The notes: generated by a model not told the origin, from the letters alone. Shown: positions 1 to 9,992, counted from the stretch's first letter. The stretch is 64,000 nt of DNA from Candidatus Poribacteria bacterium (GCA_022394755.1 JAGFCA010000017.1:1-64000), one strand, 5' to 3'. Numbers and translations: made by a program.

Positions 1-205
1 CTTAAGTCCTTCAATTAGATAAATAAATATAAGACCTTTTAAATGATACCCTCATATTAAAGTTAATATCGCTTTCCATATTTGTTTTTATCCTTATTCG
101 TCTGTAAAAAACATACTATAATAAGGATAGATTATTTACTCACCTCTTTTATTATTGGATTGATTACACTAATACAATTTGTATGAGTGGTTTTGATTAA
201 TGATT

Positions 206-631
206 TTATTTCAACAACTCATTGGCGACTTCTTCGACAATTTCATCTAACGGTACATCCTTAATGTTTTCTTCGGGTACGAGTTCTTTTACTTTTTCAA
301 TGACTTCAGAGACTATGACATGGAGTTCTGGTTCGGTAGTAATATAGATTGTTTGGAATTTGGTAACAATTATTTCTGTTACAATTTCACGAATGACTTC
401 TACTTCCACAATAATATCTACTACTTCAGTTACAATGATCTCAACACGTTCTGTGATTGTTCTCTCATGCTTTACACCACAGATGAACGGGACCCCTAAT
501 ACATGAGTACAATTTATTTCTATATCCTCTACCTCATCTGGAGATAGTATATTCTGTATACGATCACCATATTCACCACAACCTGTTAGAAGTGTAATAA
601 TGATTATGATGTACAGACATTTACAGGACAT
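206..631 (-). CDS. small valine/glutamate-rich lipoprotein, unknown function
   Basis: Predicted 141-residue envelope lipoprotein. The start at 631 has an AAGGAAG ribosome binding site a few bases upstream; a 30-residue extension in the same frame has no such site and would spoil the signal peptide. From this start the protein has a short hydrophobic stretch and a lipobox (LLTGC), so acylation and LspA cleavage are expected. The mature part is dominated by alternating Val/Ile/Thr/Glu (for example VTEIIVTKFQTIYI), which suggests long beta strands or a stalk, and ends in a short acidic helix. I do not recognise a family. No neighbour suggests a role, because the next 1.5 kb is empty. Lipoprotein call fairly sure; function unknown. 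Confidence 0.6.
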   Translation of the reverse strand: MSCKCLYIIIIITLLTGCGEYGDRIQNILSPDEVEDIEINCTHVLGVPFICGVKHERTITERVEIIVTEVVDIIVEVEVIREIVTEIIVTKFQTIYITTEPELHVIVSEVIEKVKELVPEENIKDVPLDEIVEEVANELLK

Positions 632-1353
632 ATTCTTCCTTTCAACAATCATATTTGTATTGATCGTATAAATGAATATAGATATAACATAATGAATAGA
701 TGTATAAATAGAAAGATACACCTAAATATAGTTATAAAAAATAATATGATATAGATATAAAACATCTATACATCATTCGATTATATTATGAGAATGCTAA
801 TATTTAATGTGTATTGGAAATGGAAGTTACACATCAAACCATGAATGGTTATCTAATGAATATACTGAATGTAGGTCCAGATTAGCATTTATACGAATTA
901 TCGGTATAGTATTATAATATAATGATTAATCCAAGTTAGATATCGTAATCGGTACGAATGCTGTATTAGATCCTATAGATATGAATGGTAATAGCATCCA
1001 CGTAAAAAATTAATTATGAACGTGAATGCTTTATTTGAATGAAAGGAATTTTCTTTCCTTGAGGCAGGTATATTTTCACAGTCTGTTTCTCCCCTAATTA
1101 TTATCAAAAACGGTCAATTATTTTATTTACAATTATGTTCATTTCTAAATTACATGTAAAACATTATGGTAAATCGTAAACTCTAATGACACTGTGAGAG
1201 TCGACTAAGATAATATATAAAATAAGTAGGTATATAAAATAGTTTATATTTCTTATTCGAAAATAGAAGATATAGTTAATATTTTTAAAATTAAAATTAT
1301 ATTAAGCTAATATTATCTTAATAAGGATGTAATATATATTTTATTTATAACTT

Positions 1354-1376
1354 AATACTATCAAAAATACAATTTT
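1354..1376. repeat. 23-base direct repeat, copy 1
   Basis: An exact 23-base match to 1603-1625, in the same orientation and 249 bases away. It begins AATACTATC and ends AATTTT. The surrounding sequence is also loosely similar (T-rich before, A/T-rich after), so the units may be longer and decayed. Confidence 0.6.
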
Positions 1377-1602
1377 TGGTTAAGGAAGTTAAATAAAATA
1401 ATTTATGAATTAAAAAATAGTTATTGAAAGTATAAAATGTTTAATATTTAAAACAATGTATAGAATGTATCTAACCCAATTAACAATTTAGATAAAATAG
1501 AGTAGTTAGAATTTTTGTCCAGGGTTAGAATAACATCTATATCATAATAAGCAAAAATAAATTATTTATTTTATTTTAGTTTTTTAATACTTAATATGAC
1601 TA

Positions 1603-1625
1603 AATACTATCAAAAATACAATTTT
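1603..1625. repeat. 23-base direct repeat, copy 2
   Basis: Second exact copy of the repeat at 1354-1376. No gene lies between the copies, so this is more likely a duplicated intergenic unit or regulatory motif than a mobile element boundary. Confidence 0.6.
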
Positions 1626-2183
1626 CTGTCAATATAAAAAATATAAAAATCTATTTATTTTAATCAGTGGAGTAATATTGTATTGGCGTTATTTACTATA
1701 AGTATTAAGATCTTATCTAAAGAACTTGTGCCAGTTAACTAAATGTTGTTAATATATTCACGGTAATTCGATTTTATGTAATAAACATTCCTTCACTACC
1801 AAATCAGCGTTATGAATGCTTTGAATCAACGGTATGAAAATCTATTGCATTCCCCGGGAAACGGAAGCTACCATTAATTGGAAAATACTAAATTGATACC
1901 TATAGATTTCTGTAATAATACATACATTTCTTTATTTTTTGTGAATAAGGCAATACAAACTATAAAGACATTGATAGTAATAGTCGCAAATTCTTTACAC
2001 ATCTCCAACAGAAAAAACAGTTGACGAAGTCAGTGAAATGAGAATATACTTTATATAGATGGAAACTTGAAACCGTATACACCGATTTCACCAGAGTAAT
2101 ATTTGGCAAGTTAAGGTAATCTACCATTTGTCATATTCGTGTTAACAAATTAAACAGATACGAAATAACTCTATCCAATACCC

Positions 2184-3929
2184 ATGACAGACAAATACAC
2201 AATTCTTCTACTGTTCTTTACACTCACATTTTCATCATTTGCTCAAGACTATACAATCCCTAAAAAGCATCGAGTTATACAAGAATCTACAATACATTCA
2301 GATAAAATTGAAATCGGGACAAAACTTGATGGAATCTCATTCACATCCGTAACAGACGATACTTTCCAATTGGATAGTTTAGTTAAGCAAGGACCAGTTA
2401 TTTTTGTATTTCTCTCAACAGAGTGTCCTGTAGCACAAAGATATGCAATGCGTTTAAAACGTATGCACACAGAATACTTAGAAAAGCAAGTTTCACTGAT
2501 TGGCGTGTATTCAAATGAAAATGATTCTATTGACGATGTCAAAAATTATCTCATAAAAGCTGAGTATACCTTCCCTATCATAAAAGATAGCGATGGCAAT
2601 TTAGCAAGACATCTTAGTGCTACAATGACCCCACAGGCACATTTAATTGATACATCCGGTCTTCTTCGGTATCGGGGTGCAATAGATGATAATCGATATG
2701 TTACTCGAGTAAAGCATGAATACTTGATTGAAGCCCTCAATGCAGTAATTGAAGGAAACAGAGTATTAATTGATGAGACACCTGCCTTTGGTTGTACAAT
2801 TCATTTACCTGAAGTAGTGGAAGTAAATCCAGTTACATACATAACTCACATTGCACCATTACTTGAAGAAAAGTGTCAAAATTGTCATCATCAATATGGA
2901 ATTGCCCCATTTGCATTTGATGACTATATTAAAGTTAAATCATCTGCCACTAAGATTCTTAGAAGTATTAACAGTGGAATTATGCCTCCTACAAGATTGA
3001 ATCCTGAATATGGTGATTTTGTTAATTCACAGCTACTTACTGACTATGAAGTAGGACTGATTTCTTCTTGGGTCCAAGCAGGGACACCAAAGGGTGAAGT
3101 TGATGATACATCTAAGAAATTAATAAAAGAAGAATGGTCACATGGTGAACCAGATATTCTCAATGAAATCCCATTTCTCATGAAGGAACTAACGGTAGGA
3201 GAACAGGATACAATTGTATTTCGGGTTAATACTGGAATTAAGACAGATCACTATATACGTGGGATAGATTTCAAAACTACAAATCCAAAAGCTGTAAGAC
3301 GTATAGTTGCAGGATTTGAAATAACAGATAGATCTAATCAATCTTCCACATTTGTACCGCTTGCTGATAATAAGAAGGATATAAGTTCAGATTTTGATGT
3401 AAGAATTGGGACATGGTCTCACGGATTTATTCCAAACATTTTGCCAGATGGTGTAGGGTTTTTATTAACCAAGGGTTCAGATATAATCTTAAAAGTGTTA
3501 TTGAATGGAACAGGAAAAGAAGAACACATTTCATTGAAATTAGGTATATATGTATCTAAGAAACAAGAAACTGCTAAGTTACAAACTATTTCATTGAAAT
3601 CGGAATCTCAAACACCCTTAGAACAAGAAATTACTATGAATAGTGATGTTTTTGTATTTTCTATCCAATTGCCTATGAATGTTGATGAACATGACATTAA
3701 AATAATTGGAGTTACCCCTAAAAAAGAACAAATCAACTTGGCTTGGATTAAGAAATCGGATATTGACTGGTTAGATGACTGGTTAGATATTTACCATTAT
3801 GTAAACCCAGTATTCCTCCCAAAAGGAACTCGGTTAGAATATATAGTTGAAGAAAATTTCAGAGAAAATCTTGATCCAATGAATACTAAATTCTATTATG
3901 TGCTGGCTTCTGAATTTGTAGATAAATAA
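2184..3929 (+). CDS. secreted redoxin-cytochrome c fusion protein
   Basis: A 581-residue exported protein. Residues 1-20 are a signal peptide. Residues about 40-190 form a thioredoxin-fold redoxin domain (FVFLSTECPVAQRY around Cys81 and the conserved TP at 149-150). Only one cysteine is present where TlpA-type thioredoxins have CxxC, so it resembles peroxiredoxin-like redoxins rather than a dithiol reductase. A CxxCH heme c motif (CQNCHH, residues 231-236) follows with a downstream MPP as possible axial ligand region. The remaining 300 residues resemble the beta-rich C-terminal parts of copper type II monooxygenase-like proteins, but I see no clear copper site. Likely periplasmic electron-transfer or redox enzyme; substrate unknown. 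The ribosome binding site is weak. No operon partner is seen. Confidence 0.75.
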   Translation: MTDKYTILLLFFTLTFSSFAQDYTIPKKHRVIQESTIHSDKIEIGTKLDGISFTSVTDDTFQLDSLVKQGPVIFVFLSTECPVAQRYAMRLKRMHTEYLEKQVSLIGVYSNENDSIDDVKNYLIKAEYTFPIIKDSDGNLARHLSATMTPQAHLIDTSGLLRYRGAIDDNRYVTRVKHEYLIEALNAVIEGNRVLIDETPAFGCTIHLPEVVEVNPVTYITHIAPLLEEKCQNCHHQYGIAPFAFDDYIKVKSSATKILRSINSGIMPPTRLNPEYGDFVNSQLLTDYEVGLISSWVQAGTPKGEVDDTSKKLIKEEWSHGEPDILNEIPFLMKELTVGEQDTIVFRVNTGIKTDHYIRGIDFKTTNPKAVRRIVAGFEITDRSNQSSTFVPLADNKKDISSDFDVRIGTWSHGFIPNILPDGVGFLLTKGSDIILKVLLNGTGKEEHISLKLGIYVSKKQETAKLQTISLKSESQTPLEQEITMNSDVFVFSIQLPMNVDEHDIKIIGVTPKKEQINLAWIKKSDIDWLDDWLDIYHYVNPVFLPKGTRLEYIVEENFRENLDPMNTKFYYVLASEFVDK

Positions 3930-4213
3930 TTACTGGATATTTAGATTAGTTGTTTCTCTTGAGTTTGTATATGAGATTTTATATTCTGGATTTGCTTGAA
4001 ACCTCCCTTTCTGGAAGAGGAAATGCTATTTGAGTGTTCGCTTATACAGAAGAAAAACACCTACAAAATTAACGTTGACTTTTATAGGATTACAAATAGG
4101 TAAACCTTTCATACAATCATTATACTATGATAGTCAACTAAATTCCTCGTATTACCGTTAGAATTGTAGATATTAAGTCATAATTTACTGTTAATAAATA
4201 AGGAGATTGGTAA

Positions 4214-5065
4214 ATGGCTAAAATTGGTGTAAATTTGTTACTTTGGGCAGATAAATTTGATAAAGAAACTGCGGACTTAATCCCGAAAGTAGCGGAGATG
4301 GGATTTGATGGGGTTGAAATTCCCATATTCGATCCTGATACCGTAGATATACCTTACACGCAATCATTGTTAAAGGATTCAGGTATAGAAACAATTGGAT
4401 GTAATATTATGGCAGGAGATAGAAATCCAATTGATGAAGATCCAACAATACGTGAGAACGGAAAGAGTTATCTAAAACAGACGATAGAGGTAATTGCAGA
4501 ATTAGGTGCAGATACACTCGTTGGACCGATGTATAGTGCTGTAGGTAATCTTGTTGGAAGAGGTAGGAACGATCAGGAATGGAAATGGTGTGTTGAAGGT
4601 CTGCAGGAGGTAGCAGAATTTGGTGGTAAACATGGTGTGACGCTTGCGAGCGAACCCCTTAATCGATTTGAGACATACTTTGTTAACATTGCAGAAGATG
4701 CTGTAAAACTGTGTGAAGCAGTAGATAGTCCATATTTCAAGGTTCATTTGGATACATTTCATATGAACATAGAAGAAAAAAATCAGGCAGATGCTATAAT
4801 TAATACAGGTGATTATTTACATCACATGCACTGTTGTGAAAATGATCGAGGAACTCCTGGAACAGGTCTTGTAGATTGGGAAGGAGTCTTCGGTGCACTT
4901 GCAGAGGTAAATTATGATAGATGGTTAGTTATCGAATCGTTTACACCTGCAGTTAAAGAAATCGCTGCGGCTACATGTATTTGGCGAGATATTGCCCCAA
5001 GTGCTGAGAGTCTTGCCTCTGAAGGACTTACCTTTTTAACAGAAATGGCTAACAAATATCTATAA
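4214..5065 (+). CDS. sugar phosphate isomerase/epimerase, ketose 3-epimerase-like
   Basis: A 283-residue TIM-barrel protein of the xylose isomerase-like superfamily, full length for the D-tagatose/D-psicose 3-epimerase group. The four expected metal/catalytic positions are visible: Glu147 (SEPLNRFETY), Asp180 (HLDTFHMNIEE), His206 (HHMHCCENDRG, with Arg212) and Glu241 (VIESF). It would bind a divalent metal and epimerise a ketose or a related sugar acid in the cytoplasm; the real substrate cannot be read from sequence. The start is preceded by AAGGAGA at good spacing. It stands alone, but similar genes in this type of genome accompany Gfo/Idh/MocA oxidoreductases, of which this window has three. 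Confidence 0.85.
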   Translation: MAKIGVNLLLWADKFDKETADLIPKVAEMGFDGVEIPIFDPDTVDIPYTQSLLKDSGIETIGCNIMAGDRNPIDEDPTIRENGKSYLKQTIEVIAELGADTLVGPMYSAVGNLVGRGRNDQEWKWCVEGLQEVAEFGGKHGVTLASEPLNRFETYFVNIAEDAVKLCEAVDSPYFKVHLDTFHMNIEEKNQADAIINTGDYLHHMHCCENDRGTPGTGLVDWEGVFGALAEVNYDRWLVIESFTPAVKEIAAATCIWRDIAPSAESLASEGLTFLTEMANKYL

Positions 5066-5288
5066 ATAATTCGAGTATTATCCAAGGGCAGTTAATAATT
5101 AGAACCTATCTTATAATCCATAGACTTTATTGTTCTATTTAGCATACTATATAATGTATATACTGTAACAACACTTGTCTGATCCTATAATGATGGGTAC
5201 TATATTTAATAAGAACAACTGGTAATAAAGTGAAACAATTGAATAATATTAAATGCGATTATCTACCGATAGCATTGAGGAATTTCTA

Positions 5289-8234
5289 ATGCGATACATG
5301 AAATCTGCAGTATTTTTATGTTTGACTCTTTCTCTTGTAATGTTTTATATTCATTACAGTGCCGCTGAAGAAACCCAATTTCTTGAGAATATCCGTCAAC
5401 TGACATACGATGGAAAACGGGCGGGTGAGGGATATTTTTCTGAAGATGGAAATAACCTTATTTTTCAAAGTGAAAGAGAATTAGATAACCCTTTTTACCA
5501 GATTTATTTACTTAACCTATTAACCGGTGACACCCATCGTGTTTCACCTGGGATAGGCAAGACCACTTGTGCATTTTTTCGACCAGGTACAGATGAAGTA
5601 CTATTTGGATCTACTCATCACGATGTATTTGCCGAAGGGAAACAGAAAGAGGAAATAGCGTTTCGTGAATCTGGGAAAGAACGTCGATATAGTTGGGATT
5701 ATGATGAGGCAATGGATATCTTTACTTCCAATCGTGATGGTAGTAACTTGGTACAATTGACAGATACTCCTGGATATGATGCCGAGGCTTCCTACTCCCC
5801 CAATGGTAAATACATTGTTTTTTGTTCATTGCGCGATGCCTATCCGAAAGCAGAATTATCCGCTAAAGAATTAAAACAGTTTGAAGTTGATCCTGCCTAT
5901 TTTGGCGAGATATACATCATGAATTCGGATGGAACAAATCAGAAACGTCTGACGGATATGCCTGGATATGATGGCGGACCTTTCTTCACCCCAGACGGTA
6001 CTCGAATTGTTTGGCGACATTTTTCAGCTGATGGTAATAAAGCTGATATCTATACAATGAATTTAGATGGGAGAAGGGTGCAGCGTTTAACAGATTTCGA
6101 TTCTATGTCATGGGCACCCTATTTTCATCCAAGTGGTGAATATGTGATTTTTGCCTCAAACAAACTGGGTTTCTCAAATTTTGAATTATTTTTAGTTGAT
6201 GCCAAAGGTAGACATGAACCAGTACAAATAACCTCAACTGAAGGATTCGATGGATTGCCAGTTTTTTCGCCTGATGGAAATCGGTTATGTTGGACTTCAA
6301 CCCGAAATAGTCAAAGTATTTCACAGTTATACCTTGCGTCATGGAATCATAAAGCAGCTTTACAAGCGATATCTATCTCCCCAAGACATGAAAGAGAGTC
6401 TAAATTATCATCAGACTCCGAGAATCATTTTGAAACAGACTATCCAGATTTCCTAATTGAAAATAGGAGCAGTATTCAAGAACATGTAGAATTCTTAGCG
6501 GATGATATGTTAGAAGGAAGAATGACTGGATCGGATGGGGCAAAACGTGCAGCAGATTACATAGTTGAGAAGTTTCGTGAACTCAACCTTCAACCGGGTG
6601 GTGAACAAGGAGGTTTCTTTCAGACATTTGAGTTTACCGCGGGCAGGAATGTGATAACAGAAGAGAACCGGTTCAATATCCAAATAACCTCTGGAGATTC
6701 AAAAGAACTATTCGAGTTTAATGTCAATGAAGACTTTTTACCTCTATCCTTTTCTCGAAATGGTGTGGTAGAAGGAGAAGTTGTTTTCGTTGGGTACGGT
6801 CTTACAGTTCCCGGTGAACTGGGTGTAGGTTATAACTCCTATGCTGGATTAGATGTAAAAGATAAGATAGTAGTGGCTTTACGATATGTCCCTGAAGAGA
6901 TTGATTCTGAACGTCGTCAAGAACTAAATAGATATGCTGGTCTTCGATATAAGGCAATGCAAGCACGTGAAAATGGAGCATTAGCTTTTCTTGTAGTCGC
7001 CGGTCCAAATTCACCAAATGCCGGTGAGTTGATTCCACTTGATTTCGACAGTAGCCTTGCTGATTCTGGAATTGTATCGGTGTCTATTACAAGTAAAGTT
7101 GCAAATGCACTTTTTTCTAACTATGAAAAGCAATTGGTTGATGTACAATCAGGTTTGGATAATGAAAATCCTCACTTTCTTGGACAGTTTCCTCTACCAA
7201 ATGTAAAGTTAAAGATTGTTGTTTCGATTGAGAAGGTAAAGAAGACAGATAACAATGTTCTGGCAAAGTTCTCTCCAGATCAAACAACTGGAACACCGGA
7301 GTATATAGTCGTTGGTGCACATTATGACCATATCGGACATGGTGAAATTGGATCATTAGCAAGAAAAGATGAACAAGGTCAAATTCATAATGGTGCTGAT
7401 GATAATGCTTCTGGAACATCCGTTGTATTGAAATTAGCAGAAATGTTTAGTCAAGAATATCATAATAATCCTGATAAATTTACTAAAGGAATCATCTTCG
7501 CGTTATGGTCGGGTGAAGAACTCGGTCTGATTGGCTCAACCCACTTTGTTAATGAACCTGTCATACCATTACATAATATCAATGCTTATATCAATTTTGA
7601 TATGGTAGGTCGTCTTCGTAATAACAAGTTAATACTGCAAGGAACAGGCTCCTCACCAATATGGACAAAGTTAATTGAAAAACGAAATGTACCTATAGGG
7701 TTTGATCTCACATTACAGACAGATCCGTATTTACCAACTGATGTTACTGCATTTTATCCAAAGGAAATACCAGTCTTGAGTTTCTTCACAGGAGGTCACG
7801 AAGATTACAACCGTCCGACCGATGATCCAGATACACTTAACTATGCTGGTTTAGAACGTATTTCAAACTTGGCATACGGTATAATCTCTGAATTAGTCTA
7901 TACGGATAAACGTCCTGAATATGTTAAAGTTGAGCGAAGTCCGTCAGAAGGTGGAAGTCGGGATACATTACGTGCGTATCTTGGAACTATCCCCGATTAC
8001 ACCACGGAAGGTGTAGGAGTTAGAATATCTGGAGTCCGTGCAAGTGGACCGGCAGATAAAGCTGGCTTGAAAGGAGGAGATGTTATTGTCGAATTTGGTG
8101 GTAAGAAGATAACTAATATCTATGACTATACTTATGCGCTTGATGCTGTAAAAATCGGAGAACCTATAAATGTGATTGTCCTACGTGATGGAAAACAGGT
8201 GAATATAAAGGTGACTCCTGAGGCACGTAATTGA
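5289..8234 (+). CDS. secreted TolB-propeller / M28 metallopeptidase / PDZ protein
   Basis: About 981 residues. The start at 5289 is chosen over an in-frame ATG 36 bases upstream because TTGAGG sits 8 bases before it and it yields a proper signal peptide. Domain order: signal anchor; TolB-like beta-propeller blades (repeated DIYTMNLDG/LTD and FSPDG motifs) over the first third; a protease-associated-like insert; a family M28 aminopeptidase domain with all zinc/catalytic motifs in order (GAHYDHIG, NGADDNASG, WSGEELG, FDMVGR, TGGHEDYN); and a C-terminal PDZ domain (GPADKAGLKGGDVIVEF). Likely a periplasmic or surface peptidase in which the propeller and PDZ bind substrate or partners. The catalytic site looks intact. 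The gene is monocistronic in appearance. Confidence 0.88.
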   Translation: MRYMKSAVFLCLTLSLVMFYIHYSAAEETQFLENIRQLTYDGKRAGEGYFSEDGNNLIFQSERELDNPFYQIYLLNLLTGDTHRVSPGIGKTTCAFFRPGTDEVLFGSTHHDVFAEGKQKEEIAFRESGKERRYSWDYDEAMDIFTSNRDGSNLVQLTDTPGYDAEASYSPNGKYIVFCSLRDAYPKAELSAKELKQFEVDPAYFGEIYIMNSDGTNQKRLTDMPGYDGGPFFTPDGTRIVWRHFSADGNKADIYTMNLDGRRVQRLTDFDSMSWAPYFHPSGEYVIFASNKLGFSNFELFLVDAKGRHEPVQITSTEGFDGLPVFSPDGNRLCWTSTRNSQSISQLYLASWNHKAALQAISISPRHERESKLSSDSENHFETDYPDFLIENRSSIQEHVEFLADDMLEGRMTGSDGAKRAADYIVEKFRELNLQPGGEQGGFFQTFEFTAGRNVITEENRFNIQITSGDSKELFEFNVNEDFLPLSFSRNGVVEGEVVFVGYGLTVPGELGVGYNSYAGLDVKDKIVVALRYVPEEIDSERRQELNRYAGLRYKAMQARENGALAFLVVAGPNSPNAGELIPLDFDSSLADSGIVSVSITSKVANALFSNYEKQLVDVQSGLDNENPHFLGQFPLPNVKLKIVVSIEKVKKTDNNVLAKFSPDQTTGTPEYIVVGAHYDHIGHGEIGSLARKDEQGQIHNGADDNASGTSVVLKLAEMFSQEYHNNPDKFTKGIIFALWSGEELGLIGSTHFVNEPVIPLHNINAYINFDMVGRLRNNKLILQGTGSSPIWTKLIEKRNVPIGFDLTLQTDPYLPTDVTAFYPKEIPVLSFFTGGHEDYNRPTDDPDTLNYAGLERISNLAYGIISELVYTDKRPEYVKVERSPSEGGSRDTLRAYLGTIPDYTTEGVGVRISGVRASGPADKAGLKGGDVIVEFGGKKITNIYDYTYALDAVKIGEPINVIVLRDGKQVNIKVTPEARN

Positions 8235-8692
8235 ACGATTCCTACATGTGAATCACACATGTTAATGACAATAATTGAACTAAAAAGTAATTCTTCTTAC
8301 GACTTTTAAAATAGTATTTAAAATAGTAACAGATTACACCTAAAACTTATCTGCAATTAAAATAATTGTATTTATACCATTTCTATTAATTATTCTCTCA
8401 TTACCGACTGTTTAGAAATGAAGCGGGGAAGGGTACAATCTGGAAGAATGTGCTACAATAAAGAATATTTTCAATTAGAAATGGTATAATGTTACACACC
8501 TTTCGTCTCTCCGAGGCTTTTGGAAAGACAAGGAATTGGGATTCGGAGATCTCTCCTACAGAAGATAGATTCCAATAATATTCAATTCCATAAAAACTTT
8601 GTAATGACATATTATTTATTTGAAATGTTCTTGCTTACTAATCAAGAACCCTATTAGAAACAATTTAGAGAATTAAATACAGTAAAAAAGAA
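8235..8692. other. intergenic, mostly featureless
   Basis: Lies between the peptidase gene and the terminator of the convergent binding-protein gene. Apart from a small palindrome at 8244-8262 I see nothing in it. A 69-codon frame on the minus strand lacks a ribosome binding site and resembles no protein. Confidence 0.4.
8244..8262 (+). terminator. short palindrome after the peptidase gene, possible terminator
   Basis: ACATGTG, a 5-base loop, then CACATGT, starting 9 bases after the stop codon of the peptidase gene. There is no T-run after it, so a role as an intrinsic terminator is weak. Confidence 0.25.
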
Positions 8693-8722
8693 AAGCCGTC
8701 ATCTGTGAGTTGATGACGGCTT
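8693..8722. terminator. bidirectional intrinsic terminator
   Basis: A perfect 11-base stem (AAGCCGTCATC / GATGACGGCTT) with an 8-base loop. Read on the minus strand it is followed by a T-rich run (TTTTCTTTTTT), correct for ending the binding-protein gene that stops at 8745. On the plus strand it is followed by CTTTTT. Confidence 0.88.
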
Positions 8723-8744
8723 CTTTTTAATCAAGAGATAGGAA

Positions 8745-9992
8745 TTACTGAATATGCTCTGTGGTACCTTCGTCGGTCATTTCAGTTTCATCTGTGGTAC
8801 CTTCGTCAGGCATTTCTGGAACTTGAGGGTGACTATCTATACCAACATCAGGCACTTGAAGTACACCATCTTTGACAATCAAAACGACTGGATTATACAG
8901 AGCTTCTCCGTTAGGATCGAATGAGAAATTACCTAAGACTGTTGGATAATCTTTGGTTTGTGCAAGTGCATCTCGAATGGCACTGGAACTGTTATCTGTT
9001 GCATTAGAGATGGCATTAGCAAGAATGTATAAAGCAGCATAAGATTGTGCTGCCCATGGTTCAACTTCTATACCAAATTCAGCCATATAGTTTTGGACAA
9101 ACGCTTGGTTTCCAGGGGCATCAGATTCACTGAACCAACTTGCAAAAGCAATTGTTCCTTCAGCAGCATTCCCTGCGGCTTGAACTTCGGCATTCGTTAG
9201 ATCAGGAACAATCAATTGAGTGGTATCGGTTATACCTAATGCTCCTGCTTGAATAATTACTTGAGTCATCTCACCTGCCAAGGAAGAGATAAATAAAGCA
9301 TCAGGTTGCATATCCATAATATTGGATAATTGCATTGCAAAATCAGTGTCACCAGTACTAAATGTTTCTTGTGTTAGAATCTCAATACCGTTTGCTGTGA
9401 GTGCTTTGACCACTTCCTCATTACTACTGATGGAATATGTATCGTCACTATCATAGATAGTAGCAACTTTTGTATACCCGAGTTTTTCATGAGTAATCAT
9501 AATCCCACTGGGTATCATATTATTTGTTGCCAATCCAGCACGAAAGATATAATCTCCAATACTACTTAGACCGGCAGCAGAAGAGACAGAACTAAATGCC
9601 ACAATACCATTCTCTTGCGCAATTGGAAATGCATCTTCCAAGTAATCAGAGACAGCAATTCCTACTATGGCAGATACATTTCTCTCAACTAAGTTTTGTA
9701 CAGCCTTAATTGCTCCATCTTCTGTACTCTTATCATCTTCAAGTATGAATTTTATATTTAGGTTTGTCATTGCGTTAATTTCATCACGAGCTAACATAAA
9801 CCCACGTTTCATAGGTAGTCCATAAGGGGCTGCATCTCTTCCTGTCAGAGAGGTTATGACACCAATAGTAATATCATTGGGATCTGAGGAATCAGGAATC
9901 AATTCACCCATCCTACCACAACTTGACAAACCGGCTATCAAGCCAATAATTAATAGAATAGATAAGAAAAATGTGGTGTTTCTAATATTCAT
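8745..9992 (-). CDS. periplasmic amino acid-type substrate-binding lipoprotein (LivK-like)
   Basis: A 415-residue periplasmic binding protein type 1, as used by branched-chain amino acid ABC transporters. It has a signal peptide with lipobox LSSC (Cys25), then the family opening IGVITSLTGRDAAPYG and the two alpha/beta lobes through about residue 385. The C-terminus carries an acidic tail built from an 11-residue tandem repeat (PDEGTTDETEM then TDEGTTEHIQ), which the family normally lacks. AAGGAGAG precedes the start. No permease or ATPase gene lies nearby, so it either docks with a transporter encoded elsewhere or acts as a ligand sensor. The fold is sure; the ligand is not. Confidence 0.85.
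   Translation of the reverse strand: MNIRNTTFFLSILLIIGLIAGLSSCGRMGELIPDSSDPNDITIGVITSLTGRDAAPYGLPMKRGFMLARDEINAMTNLNIKFILEDDKSTEDGAIKAVQNLVERNVSAIVGIAVSDYLEDAFPIAQENGIVAFSSVSSAAGLSSIGDYIFRAGLATNNMIPSGIMITHEKLGYTKVATIYDSDDTYSISSNEEVVKALTANGIEILTQETFSTGDTDFAMQLSNIMDMQPDALFISSLAGEMTQVIIQAGALGITDTTQLIVPDLTNAEVQAAGNAAEGTIAFASWFSESDAPGNQAFVQNYMAEFGIEVEPWAAQSYAALYILANAISNATDNSSSAIRDALAQTKDYPTVLGNFSFDPNGEALYNPVVLIVKDGVLQVPDVGIDSHPQVPEMPDEGTTDETEMTDEGTTEHIQ
8758..8807. repeat. 33-base tandem repeat in the C-terminal tail
   Basis: A 17-base segment starting TCTGTGGTACC occurs at 8758-8774 and again at 8791-8807, a period of 33 bases (11 codons), with more diverged sequence between. It encodes the duplicated DEGTT acidic tail of the binding lipoprotein and points to recent slippage or unequal crossing-over. 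Confidence 0.7.

Larger units (their letters stand above)
722..2183. other. AT-rich gene-free stretch
   Basis: About 1.46 kb with no convincing reading frame on either strand, very AT-rich even for this window. The only structure I can point to is a pair of exact 23-base direct repeats (annotated separately). It must contain the upstream regions of both the lipoprotein gene (minus strand) and the redoxin gene (plus strand). No hairpin terminator, tRNA or recognisable gene remnant was seen. Confidence 0.5.

Noticed and set aside
632..721. N-terminal extension of the small lipoprotein
   Set aside because: The extension has no ribosome binding site and would disrupt the lipoprotein signal; the ATG at 631 has AAGGAAG upstream.
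8401..8610. Minus-strand 69-codon frame
   Set aside because: No ribosome binding site, no recognisable protein features, in AT-rich intergenic DNA.
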